DNA from: Serpula lacrymans var. lacrymans S7.9
Lineage: Eukaryota > Basidiomycota > Agaricomycetes > Boletales > Serpulaceae
NCBI RefSeq assembly: GCF_000218685.1
Contig: NW_006763297.1
Span: forward strand, 1,330,249 to 1,394,248
Direction of reading: 5' to 3'
DNA: 64,000 nucleotides
Made by a program: the position numbers and the translations under genes
The notes under the pieces: generated by a model
The model's input: the letters and a program-made list of their open reading frames with translations, nothing else
Told to the model about the DNA's origin: nothing
Databases searched by the model: none
Part shown: positions 1-11,917 of the stretch, piece by piece
Layout: each line of letters opens with the position of its first letter
How positions within the stretch are numbered: the first letter of the stretch is position 1

Positions 1-1816
1 CCAAACAATGTCCTTTTTAGTGAGATTGTTCAACGGTCTCATGATTTTTGTGAAATTTTCAATAAACCTTCGGTAGAAATTACCCAAGCCTAGGAAGGCC
101 CTAACTCCTTTGACGCGAGTAGGTTCTGGCCAGTCCAATATGGCTTGAACTTTCTCAGGATTCATCCTGATTCCATTCTGGCCTATGATCATACCGAGGA
201 AGTCTACTTCCTTCACTTTAAAATTATATTTTTCGGGTTTGACAAATAGGTCCCGTTCCTGTAAGCGTCGAAGGACTTCTTGCACAATCCTGTCATGCTC
301 AGCCTCATTGTCCGACTTTGTAAATATTAACAAATCGTCAATGTAAATGACGACACAGTTTTCCATATCCAAAAAGATCTCGTTCATCATGCTCTGAAAA
401 GTCGCCAGTGAATTAGTCAACCCAAAGAACATAACAAGGGGTTCAAAGGATCCTCGGTGGCACGTGAATGCAGCCTTCCAAGCATCTTCTTCTTTGATTC
501 ATACATTATTGTACCCCCATCTGAGATCCATTTTTGTCAAGGTTTTGGCACCAGCCAACTTGTCTACTAGCTGGCTGATCAAAGGCAGCGGATATGCATT
601 TTTAACCGTGTGCTCATTCACGTAATGATAGTCCATAATCATACACTTCTTACCATCCTTTTTAGGAATGAAGAACACCGGGGACGTCATAGGGCTTTTG
701 GAAGGTCTGATGTATCCCTTCCTAAGCCACTCATCTATGAAGCTTGAGACCTCTTCTCTTTCTGGAGCAGAGAGGGTAATCATGTGTCCTTTCCTTGGTT
801 TGAAGGTTTCCTTCAAATCTACCGCATGATCCCAAGGCTTAGCCTCTGGGAAGTGCTCTGACTTATGTTTAGAAAAGACTTTCCAGAAGTCATGGTACCC
901 GGGAGGTACCAGCCTCTTAATTCTCTTCTTCTGGTTTTACCTCGTCATTGTCATCATCAATCTTATCTAAAGATCGGAGCTTGGCATATCACCAGCATTT
1001 TATCCTTTCATCCTGCTCTGTTTGACGGACGTGACTCTGTTGACCCAAGTCATCACACTCCTGAGGACAATGTGACAATGTGACAACCCCTGTCTGCCAG
1101 TCAATCTCAGGATTGTGTTTAAATAGCCAGGTCCAGCCCAAGATTAAATTAATCTTCCCTAGTTGGGTAGCTTTGGCGGTGATTCATTCTCTGTGTCCTT
1201 GATATTTGACAACAAAAGAACATTTGTGTGTGATACAGCCACCCGCATTAAGTGTACTGTCAACGTTATAGACGGGAATAGATACGTCTAATTTTACAAG
1301 GGGGAGTCCAATTTGCTCCACCCAGACCTAATCTATGAAGATTCTGTTAGCACCTGAATCAAGCAGTGCACTGGTTGGGTGTACTATGCCCTGGGCCAGG
1401 TTTTCCACACCAATGTCTAAACCGATCTCCTTTTGGAATAAATATGTGCGCATCAACACACGCCTTGGGATTTTGGTAAAAGGTGGCTCCAAAGAAGAGG
1501 AAAAGGAATCAAAAGAAACATGTTTTTCTCCTTTAGTATTTTCTATATTTTTATTTTTACTTTTACCAGAATCAAGCACCCTAGTGTTTGTCTCGCCGGG
1601 GCCACACTCCAAGTGAGACACTGTTGCAGCGGTAGTATCATAAATATTACAGTCACAATGCTTTATACAAGTACAAACTTCAGATAACAAATTTAGAAAT
1701 CTGTTTACAAATTGGGGAGCCACCCCCATCTTTCCTTTATTGCTCGTGCAACACCCCGGAGCAGGGGCCACCTTGTTGTGATTTACTTCATTGTTCCTAG
1801 GAGTGAAGGCACCCAA
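1..1816 (-). pseudogene. pol: Ty3/Gypsy family A pol, protease and RT part (decayed, cut by window edge)
   Basis: Read on the minus strand. An aspartic protease motif LLDSGAN lies near 1335-1360. The reverse transcriptase begins about 816, with KDGKKCMIMDYHYVNE and MDLRWGYNN, and continues to the left edge with the catalytic YIDD near 330. The frame is broken: TAG at 1328-1330 just after the protease, further stops between 820 and 1327, and TGA at 499-501 just after WGYNNV, where family B has arginine (CGA) in WGYNNIRM. Below 498 the RT frame is open again, so the damage is recent nonsense rather than wholesale loss. RNase H and integrase would lie outside the window. It is closely related to the copy at 37700-39771. 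It is not expected to make a working polyprotein. Confidence 0.9.
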
Positions 1817-1819
1817 GTG

Positions 1820-3369
1820 ACCTAAGCTCCAAACTCTTTTCCCTGAGCCTTCATCTCAGCAGCCTGCTGATCGTAGAAGAAGGCTCGGATTTTGTCATAT
1901 GATTGACCGGCCAGAGTGTTGAGCCGATCGTCCGGTTTGTCTGTTTCTGATTGGTGCGCCTGGCGCCCTTGGTTATTTTTTTGTTGAGCGGCCTGCACTC
2001 CGTTTCTGCAGTCTCAGGACATGTGTCCTTCTTCGCCGCAATTGTAGCAGTTCCCTTTGAATCTGCACATCTGTTCGCCCTGGACCGCACCGATATCTAT
2101 AGGGGCTCCCTGCCCTGGTTGCAGCCCAAATGGCTTGAACCCATGAGAGTGATTGTAACATCCTAGAGTTAGTTACTCTGGCACACAACTCAGACAAGCA
2201 AAGGAGTAATGAAAGGGAGTGGTTACCCCTTGAGATAGGACCAAGTTAGTTGTGGGTAAACAACAGGAGGACTCGCTGAGGAGTCTCCTGGATCTATTGG
2301 GGTATATATACTAATACAGAGTGTTTGTACTTATGTACTGTACAGTTGATAAAAGCAGTGGCTGATGATGTCAGAGGGTGCAGCCCGTGTGACCAGCTCC
2401 ACTGTGTGAGAGACTTGTAGCTAAAATCAGAAGAAAGGCAGCGCAGCACGAGAAGGTGGAGTTTGAACAACGGGAAAGTGCTGCATGACACAGTGTGTGA
2501 AAACTTCAGTAGAAAGTTAAAGAGGAGAATGAAAATTAAAGGTCCGAAAATTGTGTATCGTAACAGTGGTTATGGTGGTTTAATGACCCAGGGCACTTCT
2601 GGGATTAATTGTTTTTGGTGGTGGGCCTGCCACCTTGATGCATCACATAGAGCTCCATGGCTCTACCGACTCAGTGAACTTCCTCAGCCGCCAGGGCCAG
2701 GTTGTCGCTTCAGGTGTCCTGCAGATAGATCTGTTCTACAATGCGGGGGTTCACATTGCGTTCCAGCAGCTCTACTGCATGTTCATTACCAAGCCCTCCT
2801 TGGATGGAGAGGGCCAGGAACTGGGTGATGTAATTATCCATCCTCATGTTTCCTTGTTTGAAGGAACGGATCTGCTGACGCACCCAGTCACGCTCAGCCT
2901 GCAGTTTAAAATATTTTTTGATCTCAACCTTGAGATTGTCCCAGATAGGCCACACACCTGCCGTGTAGCACTCCTGAAGTCTTACTTGGGTGTATCAACC
3001 CGCCACAGGTCCTTTCAGTCGAGACAGCACAGCGGTTGCTATCTCAAAATTGTTGGCAAATGCGTCCCAATTTGCCTTGATCCAAATTTGTAGCTTGATC
3101 CACCATTCGGCAAGTTGAGCTCTGTCTCCTTTGAAAGCACCGGGGTCAGCGACAATCTCGACTTTCTTGTTGAACTTTTGCTCAACCATAGGTTCCGCTG
3201 CTGGGGCAGCCTGAATCTCGGCGAGCTGATTTGTCAACGCCTGAATCTGTGCATGCATGTTGTGCAGCAGACTGTTTGTATCCGGTTGCAATGACATATT
3301 GGCTTGTTCTCCTTGGTAATGTAAAAAAAAAGGTAACTGGGGGTCCCCGCTTGCTATCTGCGAATCCAC
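1820..3369 (-). pseudogene. gag: Ty3/Gypsy family A gag (decayed, split by an LTR)
   Basis: The minus-strand frame starts at 3369 (MDSQIASGDPQL). It has a predicted coiled segment, then capsid-like sequence (DPGAFKGDRAQLAEWWIKL; WPIWDNLKVEIKKYF; IRSFKQGNMRMDNYITQF) and ends with a CCHC zinc knuckle near 2000-2070 (CYNCGEEGHMS then DC). In-frame TGA codons occur at 2995-2997 (GPVAG*YTQ), 2710-2712 (LQDT*SDN) and 2014-2016, the last one inside the knuckle where family B has another residue between H and C. A 412-bp solo LTR (2154-2565) interrupts the frame just upstream of the knuckle. Gag would form the particle and bind RNA; this copy cannot. Confidence 0.88.
2154..2565 (-). mobile_element. 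Solo LTR, Gypsy family A, inserted in gag
   Basis: Plus-strand text begins TGTAACATCC and ends CGTAACA, the same ends as other family A LTRs here. It carries the shared blocks AGTGGTTACCCCTT, GGACTCGCTGAGGAG, GGGTATATATACT and a 3' half ending GGTCCGAAAATTGTG. The flanking 5-bp duplication is GTGAT on the left and GTGGT on the right, one mismatch. The orientation matches the host element. Gag sequence resumes on both sides, so the insertion is later than the host element. Confidence 0.85.
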
Positions 3370-3794
3370 CTCTTCCCAGCTGAGTATCGGATCTCAATCT
3401 CCAACTACCCACACTATAGTATTTGAAATGTATATAAAAGGTAAACGTAATCAACCCTGGTCCAAACGGTTGTCATGGGGTGGTCCACTTGTTAAGCTGT
3501 CAACCCTTCTCCAGACTGGCAGAGGCAAGTGCCCAGCCTGGTCAAAGGTATTTGAAGAAGAAATTTGGTATTCTAAAACTAATCAACAGTGGTTCCACAC
3601 CAACTGGTGAGCTAAGGTACTCCCCTTAACACTGGGGGCCGTGTGTAGATAATTGTCCTTTTTCCTTGAGCACTACAGGGCCGTTGCTAGGAGTGCACCC
3701 TTCTTCTATACAGGATATTTCAGAACAATTAACCCCTTAACCCTGGGGACCGGTTTTGCACAAAGTGTGAGAGAATAGAGAGAGCGAGTCCTAA
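3370..3794 (-). other. Gypsy A untranslated leader with primer-binding site
   Basis: This lies between the gag start and the 5' LTR of the minus-strand element. The predicted primer-binding site is next to the LTR: plus-strand AGCGAGTCCT at 3783-3792. That 10-mer reappears inside full family A LTRs, downstream of their TATA box, which fits Tf1-type self-priming. The distal leader shares a 16-nt block, CAGTGGTTCCACACCA (3587-3602), and flanking similarity with the leader of Gypsy B (56315-56330). Confidence 0.6.
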
Positions 3795-4508
3795 TGTAAC
3801 AACCAAAGATTTGATACTCTGGCATGTCACGATTCAAATCAAACCTTATCTAATCTCAAAATCTTATTTATTATAGTCACATGATATTACTATCACATGA
3901 CTCATTACGTAAACAAGTAGTTAGTTATATCTAGTCACGTGACAATCACCTGACAAAAGCCTAGACTATGACGTAGAACATCAGTCAGCACCTCATGGCT
4001 GACCTTCAGAAAACGTATATAAACCAACACTCATGTACATACATTTCCTCAGTTGTTGATTACCTCTTAATATCGATACTTGACACTACTTGTTTGATTC
4101 TGAGACTTACATCTCCGTTAGTTTGGCATAAGGTGTAGGGATCTAACATGGCGCACAGCTCAGACAAAGCTATAAAGATAATGAGTGGAAGTGGTTACCC
4201 CTTAGGTAGGACTGAGTTTGTTGTGGGTATACAATAGATTTATTGGGGTATATATACTACTACAGGTTGTTTGTGCATATGTACTGTACAGTTGATGGAG
4301 GCAGTGGCTGATGATGTCATGGGGTACAGCCTGTGTGACCAGCCCCACTGTGTGAGAGACTTGTAGCTAAAATAAGGAAAAGGCAGTGCAGTGTGAGAAG
4401 GTGGAGTTTGAACAAAATGGGAAGTGCCGCATGGCAGTGTGTGAAAACTACAGAAGAAAGTTAAAGAGGAGAATCAAATTTAAAGGTCTGAAAATTGTGA
4501 ACTGTAAC
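3795..4508 (-). mobile_element. 5' LTR of Gypsy A copy 1, interrupted by an LTR of family B
   Basis: Family A LTR sequence starts at 3795 (TGTAACAACCAAAG), stops at 3824, resumes at about 4149-4154 (GCGCACAGCTCAGAC) and ends at about 4508 (CTGTAAC). It sits directly beside the leader and the predicted primer-binding site, so it is the 5' LTR of the element read on the minus strand. Compared with other copies it has lost the GGACTCGCTGAGGAG segment near 4230. Confidence 0.75.
3825..4148 (+). mobile_element. Solo LTR related to Gypsy B, nested in an LTR of family A
   Basis: It starts TGTCACGATTCAAATC and ends GGATCTAACA. It aligns by eye with the reverse complement of the 384-bp Gypsy B LTR: TCACGTGACAATCACCTGAC, CATCAGTCAGC, CCTCATGGCTGAC, CATGTACATAC, TCCTCAGTTGTTGATTA. 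Flanks are TGGCA (3820-3824) and TGGCG (4149-4153), a 5-bp duplication with one change. At 324 bp it is shorter and more diverged than the Gypsy B LTRs, so it is an older relative. Confidence 0.8.
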
Positions 4509-5150
4509 TAGTCTCTAGTTGCTGACCTAATTCAAGACATAACAGTCGATATCTTGCTAAATAAGGTCTGCTCCGAATGAAAGGCCTTTTGGGGGGAGCT
4601 TGCCTTTGGGAGCAATAGCCACATGTATTGACACTTTGACAACACAGCATTGGCCTCCAAAAACACTCTGCAGAACTCAGTTCAGCCCCGAATGGTGCTA
4701 CTCCGCAAACATTCTACAAGGCAAAAATGGCAGGTTGTCAATCAGGCTTGGAGGCCTCATGGCCGCATTTATCAGGAATGGTGTTAGTGAATAGAGTAAA
4801 CTGTACAGTATGAATTTTAGCCAGGGCCTCATGTAGACTACATGGCCAATAAACTCAAGATCCAGTCCTATAATGTCTGAAACCCCACAAAAAAACCCAA
4901 GGTGCTCACCAAGAAAGCCAGCCGACAAAGTTGAGGATATACTTGCATTCATTCAACAGGCAGGGTGGACTATCCCTGATTTTTCCTAAACCCGTAGGAT
5001 CCAGGTTTACATTTTGCAATTGAAGTTTTTTTCTTTCAAGGAGGCTTTATACCCGATTTGTATTTCCATCCAAATTACAGGCTGTGCTTTTTCTTTCTCC
5101 GCTTTATCTTGTCTTCATCGTTGTCTCCCTCTGCACCATCACCTCTTGTC
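4509..5150. other. No gene recognised; sequence before the Helitron
   Basis: Short open frames only, none with a recognisable motif or convincing splice structure. The 5' end of the Helitron should lie here, but no convincing terminus could be fixed by eye. Confidence 0.4.
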
Positions 5151-7620
5151 ATGGGCAACCAACAGTCCTACCCTGCTCCCGACACCAACATATCTTCTTC
5201 GTCGATTTCTGTTGGACATCTCATTTCTTCTGATCCTGTCAATCAAGCTCCTTTCACATCGGATACTCTGCCTGCTACTCAAATCCCTACTTCCAATCTT
5301 CATACGTGTTTCTCGCTCTTGTGCCACGAACATCACTCACTTTTTTGGATGGCCCATACATCATGTTTGTTTTTACATGTTGATTAATTGATTTTGATTT
5401 GTGAAATGAAATGCACTTGATATACTTGACTCTGCGAAAACTTTTTCATGTTTTCAGGATCTGATGTTACCTCTGTTATTGTGCCAGCAGTTATCACCGA
5501 TGTCCCTGTACATGCTTTAGATGATGGTCACTCATATATCACCACCTACCTACTGAATTGTTCCTTCAAATTTCTTGATATCTATAATCATGCTCCTATA
5601 CATCCCCGTGATTGTTGGCCTACAGGTAAATTGATTGTTGTGCGCTTTGAAGATTTAGTGTCCTTTCTAGATAACTTTGATTTTCTGCGTGTCGTTGACA
5701 TTTGCATGCTGGCTGCAGCCCATCATTTACGACTGCCAGCGAACAATAGGAAGGCTTGGATGTTAAGGACTCTACGTTCCCATACTTGTACATCACAATG
5801 TCCGCCAGCCCTTTTGTTGTTTGAATCTTTGCAAGTTGAACATCATTTTTCGCATCTCAGACTTCATTGTCCCAGAACCGAAAATCTCCCTGGTGATGAT
5901 ACTGTCCAACAGCTTCGAAATGACTTGCACAACACTACTTGTTCTCGTCAGCAATCTAGACGTGCGCGTGTTGATGATGCACCTGATGATGACCTTTTTC
6001 CTCCTGCACCGGCTCCGAGTTGAGGCGATCCATCATCATTGAATGGCAAGAGACACTGTCTTATGATGCTCAGGCTCGCTCCCCTTGTGCTGTGTGTAGT
6101 CATAGCTGTGTTTGATCTGCTTTGTCTTGCATCCATGCCAATGATTTTTGTTTACAATTACTACAGAATGTGTGCTTGCCACTTCCAACTGTTCCCTCAA
6201 CTTATAACTTTGAGGCTTATCAATGTGCTTTATGAAATCCTAGAGCATTGGAAAACCTGGATGCTCCTGGTTTTATGTGGGTGTGTGATTCGTGCAAGAG
6301 GTATCTTGTACATGATGAAAAGCAACCATTAAATGTTATTGCCAAATTTCAGTACTATGGAACACCCGAATTACCAATCAATGTATCTCAATGTTGGGAG
6401 ACTGCTACTTTGTATGATACTATGATGGTATCCCGGGCTTGCGCAACCAAACTGTCCCATCTCTTTGCTTACAAGACAAATGCTGGTGGATTTGGTTCCA
6501 ATCCCGCAACGTCTCAGAAATACATCAAAGGCAATGTTGCAGTCATGCCCCAAGATTCTGTGCAACTGAGACAAGTGCTACCTCCTTCTCAACATGAGAT
6601 TTCTGACGCTATGTGTGCTTTGTTCGTTGGTTGGAAAGTGAAACCTACCAGAGAAAATGTTGCATCTTTGAAGCCCGTTCTTGTGTCAAAGCGACGTGTA
6701 CAAACCTTGATCAATTTCCTTGTCGCAAACAACATTTGGTATAAAATTGCTGGTGTGTCTTTCAACGCAGACAACCTTGCTGACTTGTATCCTGAGAGTG
6801 CGCAACATGTTGACGAGGCGGTTCCTGTAGCAGTCGAGATTTGTCACTTACAGTCTGACTATGGAAGTCTTGCGGCCACCTTTGATTACACTGATCAAAG
6901 AGATATTGAATCTGCTCTGCAACGTGATGCCCACCTTGATACTTTGCTAATGGACACTGTTGGATATGCGGCGGGGGACTATACTCCTAAAGACTACAAG
7001 CTAATGAAAGCACAGTCATTATCACGAGTACTTGACAGCGGAAATTTTCTGAAAATGCAATCAGGTTCCCAGTTCATCAATGACAGAGACCCGGGATTAA
7101 TGAGTTACCTATTTCCTCACTTGGATCCCTGGGGAATAGGAGGCTTCAACAAACCGAATTGCCATCCTGATCAGCGAATATCATTTGAGAGGCAGGTGCA
7201 GAACTTGCTGAAACAACATGACTCACTGTTCCAGAAAGATCCTCGCTTTGCATATGTGTGTTGGAACATTCTGCAGAAAAGGGAGGTTAGTAAGAACACA
7301 TTGTTCACTGTTAGCTCTTGTGAGCGTGATACAATTGTGCAGGAAATGAAGTCTCTTGCACCTGAACTGACTAATATGATATCTTCTTGGGAACGTGATC
7401 CTGGTGCCAAACCATCAAATCAGCAACAGAAATGCGCATTAAAACTGTTAAACCGATTGAAGTTCGCCACGAAGGAACTGAAAGGGAGCTTCGGATACAA
7501 ACTGTGCAGGCAAAATGAGATTCGTGCACTTATTAAGAAATTTGGAACCCCTACTTTATTTGTCACTTTAAATCCTGCCAATTTGTACAATCCGCTACTG
7601 GGTGTCATTGCAGGTCTGAC
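5151..7620 (+). pseudogene. Helitron transposase, N-terminal part
   Basis: A first exon may start at 5151 (MGNQQSYPAP). A long frame at 5448-6023 includes HTCTSQCPP. Next comes a region readable as CAVCSHSCV, a TGA, then SALSC, and YQCAL, another TGA, NPRALENLDAP. The frame at 6248-7620 then runs on without stops and includes MWVCDSCKRYLVHDEKQP (a Cys-pair region), NFLKMQSGSQFINDRDPG, and MSYLFPHLDPWGIGGF, which matches the conserved Helitron-like N-terminal domain. Both TGA codons would be sense if they came from CGA. The frame shifts near 7620. Confidence 0.8.
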
Positions 7621-7626
7621 AGCTGA

Positions 7627-8790
7627 TTGTTGGCGTTTGAGCGTGGCGTTTTTGTCGCAAACAACCCTGGTCCCGCTGCTGAGTTCTTTGACACTATGAT
7701 TAAGTCATTCCTTGATATTGTGGTCCGTTGGCAAAGAGGTCCTGGATTGTTTGGGCACTGTATTGTGCATTATGATATGGTCAAAGTGCAAGGACGTGGC
7801 ACGTTGCATTGTCACATGCTCTTGTGGACGAAAGGCAATCTGAATCCGCAAGTCCTCCATGATTGCATGACTGCGCATGATGAATTCAAGCAATCAATGT
7901 TTCAATGGCTAGAAAACTTGATATTTTGCTACTTACCTGGTGACACCCACTTGGCTGTAGATACTGATGCTGCGCCATTGCGGAAACCTCGCCGCGACCC
8001 ACACAAACCTGACCCTTGATTAACCATGAGTCCTATTTGTGCCGAAATGACAGATGACGACTTTACATTAGCCTTTCAAGATACTGTGCGACAACTCGCC
8101 ATTGATTGCAATTAGCACAAGCACACCAATACCTGTTGGAAGCATCTGAAACCTAGTTAGCCGAAGGAAGATCAGAACTGCCGCATACGCATGAACGGCT
8201 CTACACGAGCAATGACTGACCTTGATCCTGAAACGCAATCCATCTTGTTGAAGCGTCTTCACCCATGGATCAACAACTTCAATGACCTCATCCTTTTCCT
8301 GTTTTGCTGCAATATGGATATCAAATTTATTGGATCTGGGGAACCAGCCAAAGCGTTAGTATATTATGTGACTGACTATATCACTAAATCTCAGCTGCCT
8401 ACCCATGTTGGCCTCGCTGCTGTGTTGTATGCTATTTGGCAAAATGATGTGAAGTTTGAAGGACTCGTGGGCTCGTCCTTGGCAGTGAACAGAAGCCTAT
8501 TCACAAAAACAATAAACACTATTATGGCCAGACAAGAGGTTTCCCACACACAAGTGATGAGTTACCTTGTGGGGGGCGGGGATTATTACTGCAGTCATTC
8601 GTTTTGGTCTCTTAAATGGCAAAATTTTGACAGGTGGATTACTGCATCACCGAACATTGTCGGCACCCACACCGACAACACACCTGTTGACACAGAGATT
8701 GATGTAAATATCGACCCAAACCAACTGTTCCCCCTGCTAATGATCACTTACAGGCGGAGGAAAGTGGCGCTGATCTTGGTGACCTGCTAG
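7627..8790 (+). pseudogene. Helitron Rep domain (HUH nicking and joining domain)
   Basis: The conserved block HYDMVKVQGRGTLHCHMLLW holds the HUH metal-binding motif (H-C-H, codons at 7807-7815). Downstream, LVYYVTDYITKS near 8360-8395 fits the Rep catalytic motif with two tyrosines four residues apart and a lysine. The Rep domain nicks and rejoins single strands during rolling-circle transposition. The key residues are kept, but the frame is cut by a TGA at 8017-8019 and two TAG codons between 8110 and 8165, so this copy should be inactive. It ends at a TAG at 8788-8790. Confidence 0.85.
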
Positions 8791-9086
8791 GAGGAAAATC
8801 TGGACATTTCAGATCTATTGGATGAGCTGAACTTGACGTTTGGGGATGGTGAGGCAAATGTGAGGCAACAATGTCCAATGACATCCTTGATTATACATTA
8901 CACCCTACTACAGAACCTTTTTGCTCCATGTCATTGTGGGAGTTCACAGAGATAACCACCAAAACAACTAAGGAGAGCGACAATTGACGCCTTGCAGGCT
9001 TACAAGACACAAATCTACCACGTCCTGGCCGTCGAGCAAATGATAGGGGTTACTTTCAGCCTTCACACCCGCAAGCTCAATCTCAC

Positions 9087-11435
9087 TTGTTGAGAGTGCG
9101 AGACATTCCCATAATTCCTGTCCTGCTGGGGCATAGACTGCCGAGGCCTGACAGCGGAGCATCTGAACTGGAAGAATGGTCCTGTGCGATGCTTATCCTG
9201 TTCAAGCCATGGTTCACTGCGCTGGACTTAAATCCTATAAATCAGTCTTGGGAGGAAATGTACGCCGCCCACAATTTTCCCTCGACCTTGCAACATGTTA
9301 TCAAAAATATCCATGTCGAGGATCAATGTCGCAATGCGCGAGACAGGCATGAGAACGATAGACGGCATCAACAGACAACTTTATTACATGAACAGTTACC
9401 TGACATAAGGTCAGCAGCCAACCTTGGTGCAATTGCAGATGAACTGGAGGACATGGAAGGACAGTTAGATGACCCTGGTGATTACAATACAGGCGGACAT
9501 TGCTCCCCTGATAACAGCGATGCTGATCCTGTCATCTTCGCTGCGGAGCGCTCTGGCATCCTTGACAGTATACCAAATTTTCGACCCCCAACGTATGGAG
9601 ATGCTTTGCCAATAACCGATCATGACAAGCCCGTTATAGAAATGCACGCAAACTTGATGAAAGTCCTCAGGAGCCGGAACAGACCGAGGACTTCTGCGCT
9701 CGTAGACCATGATATTCCGCCCTCCCAGTTTCGTCATGGTGCAGTGAATGCTCCTAGCCGCATTGAAGTTTCAGCATTACAAAGGGAAAGTGATCGTAAC
9801 AACCCAAACTTGACTTCACCAGATACAGAGGAAGTGTCGCAGATACATCATCTTGAACGTGTTATAACGGAGATGGGCCTGCACGGTAATGCCGAACAAG
9901 AGCATGCTGTCCAAATTGTTGCTGAACACCACATGTCGGAATCAACAGAGCAGCTGTTCCTTTATGTTGCAGGCGTCGGTGGTTCCGGCAAAAGCCATGT
10001 GATTAATTCCATAGTGCAGTTCATGAAACGCTGCAATGACGACCATAAGCTGTTGCTCAGTGCTCCAACTGGATGTGCGGCTGTACTTATCCATGGCTTC
10101 ACCATTCACATGCTGACCAGCCTCCCTCAGTCCAATTGGCACTCAAAACGCAAGGAGCTCAAAAGGGTCTGGTTGGACGCCAAGTATCTTGTCATCAACA
10201 AAGTATCTATGATTTCTGCAAAGCTACTAAGCCAGATATCACAGCGCATCAGCCAATGTCGAGCATGGGATCATAACAATGTACACAAACCATTTGGAGG
10301 TGTTAATGTTATCTTCACCGGTGACTTCGGGCAACTGAGGCCTGTAAAAGAGTTGTCATTGTTCTCCCACAGCCTCGTTCAGCAAATCAGTCCCGCAACT
10401 GCTCAAACGGACCGTGGACAAAGTGCTCTTCATGGAGCCTTTCTTTGGAGACAGGTCAAGAAAGTTGTGATCTTGAAGAAGAACATGCAAGCTGCGACGG
10501 ATCCATGCTTTGCAAATCTGCTGATGCGAATCCGAGAAGGTATAGCTTGGTGTGGCAATGAGCCAATGTCTACAGAGCAGATGGGATCTGCTATCAACTA
10601 CAACACATCTGACTTCAAAACCCTGCAAAGCCGCTGCTTGAACATGGATAATGAGATTGATACAACAACCATACAAGAATTTAAAGATGCGCCTATAATT
10701 GTTTGCACAAAGAAAACCAGAGACAACTTCAATAACCGTCTTGTCAGGAGACACGCAACTGACACCAGCCAAGAGTACCATGTGTACCACTCAAAAGACA
10801 CCCATCGACGGCTGCCCCTGCCTCGCACATTGCAACTGCTTATCTGGAAGGCCTCCTCGTCACAATCAAACGATGCACTGGGTAAATTACCTTTGGTACC
10901 TGGCATGCGAGTTATGGTAACAGAGAATGTCGCCATAAACGCAAACATTGTCAATGGCTTTCATGGCATCTTGCAATCTGTAAAATACACCCTTTCAGAA
11001 GATGGTTATCATATTGCAGAGTGCACCTACGTACATCTTCCAGGTTCTAACGTCCAAAGTCCTTCCCTCCCACCTGAAATTGTACCTATTGTACCATCAC
11101 CTTCTCACTTCCTCTACAAGGATAAGGATCTCGACCTCCAACTGCGTATCAAGCAAGTGCAGTTGCCACTCGTGCCTGCATATGCCTTCACGGACTATAA
11201 AGTCCAAGGCCAATTGCTGATGAAAGTGATCATTGATCTGGCAGGTTGCAAAATGTTGCAAAGTGCATATGTGATGCTTTCCCGCGCAAAGTCATTGGCC
11301 GGTGTCATTATAACCCGTTGGTTTTCTCCAGAAACGGTTTTGAGAAGACTAACAGGAGAGTTTTGTGATGAATTCAAATGTCTAAAAGAATTAGACAGGC
11401 AAACTTGTCAGGAATTCAAGAAGACACATGCATAA
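9087..11435 (+). pseudogene. Helitron Pif1-like DNA helicase with altered Walker B
   Basis: This is a 782-codon open frame. The N-terminal part (PVLLGHRLPRPD, WSCAMLILFKPW) matches the linker before Helitron helicases. Helicase motifs: Walker A GVGGSGKSHVINSI near 9970-10010; APTGCAAVLIHGFTIHML near 10060-10110; Walker B region YLVINKVSMISAKLL near 10190-10230; GGVNVIFTGDFGQLRPV near 10300-10345; FTDYKVQGQ near 11190 and YVMLSRAKSL near 11270. The family normally has DE in Walker B (IIDEISM); here it is NK (codons AAC AAA), so ATP hydrolysis should fail. The frame probably continued from the Rep part; the 300 bp between them (8791-9086) carries more stops. Confidence 0.88.
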
Positions 11436-11917
11436 TAATGGTAATGACAATGTTCCATTCAATAAAATAATGGGAAGAACTCACACAATCACGCCAGGTT
11501 CGTTTCCCCAATGATGTTGTCTGTATCAGTGAGTGAAGTGGTGGGCGAGGAGGCATCAGGAAAGCAAGAACGGAAATAGCGGGCTCGTGAATTGGACGGC
11601 ATGACAGAAAGATAGCCAGGAAATTATGTGATGTATTTATGAAACAACATCTAAGATGAAACTGTATATTCTGCACCACAATGGGAGTAAGATTGAAATA
11701 ATACCAGTCATTACCTGAAGCCTCGTGTCTGGACATTTGAATTTGCAACGAACCTAACACAATCACGTGCCTGCACGTCTACATGCATGATGTTCCAAAC
11801 GACGAACATGTGTCAGCTCACACATGCCTCACATGAACACCAACGACTCAGCCCATACTTCACAGACATTATCATTACCCTAGCTAAGTGCCGATTCTCC
11901 CCTTTCCATTCCTAGTT
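11436..11917. other. No gene recognised; between the Helitron helicase and an F-box-like pseudogene
   Basis: No coding motif. A Helitron 3' end would be expected in or beyond this stretch, but no convincing hairpin followed by CTRR was identified by eye. Confidence 0.4.

Larger units (their letters stand above)
5151..11435 (+). mobile_element. Decayed Helitron (rolling-circle DNA transposon), coding part
   Basis: Plus-strand remnants appear in the usual order for a fungal Helitron: a Cys/His-rich N-terminal region, a Rep domain with HUH and two-tyrosine motifs, then a Pif1-type helicase. Many nonsense codons and at least one frameshift (about 7620) break the first two thirds, while the helicase part is still open for 782 codons. 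The termini (5' TC, 3' CTRR after a hairpin) were not located, so the span given is only the coding part. Genes at 11918-16446 may be cargo of the same element or unrelated neighbours. Confidence 0.85.
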
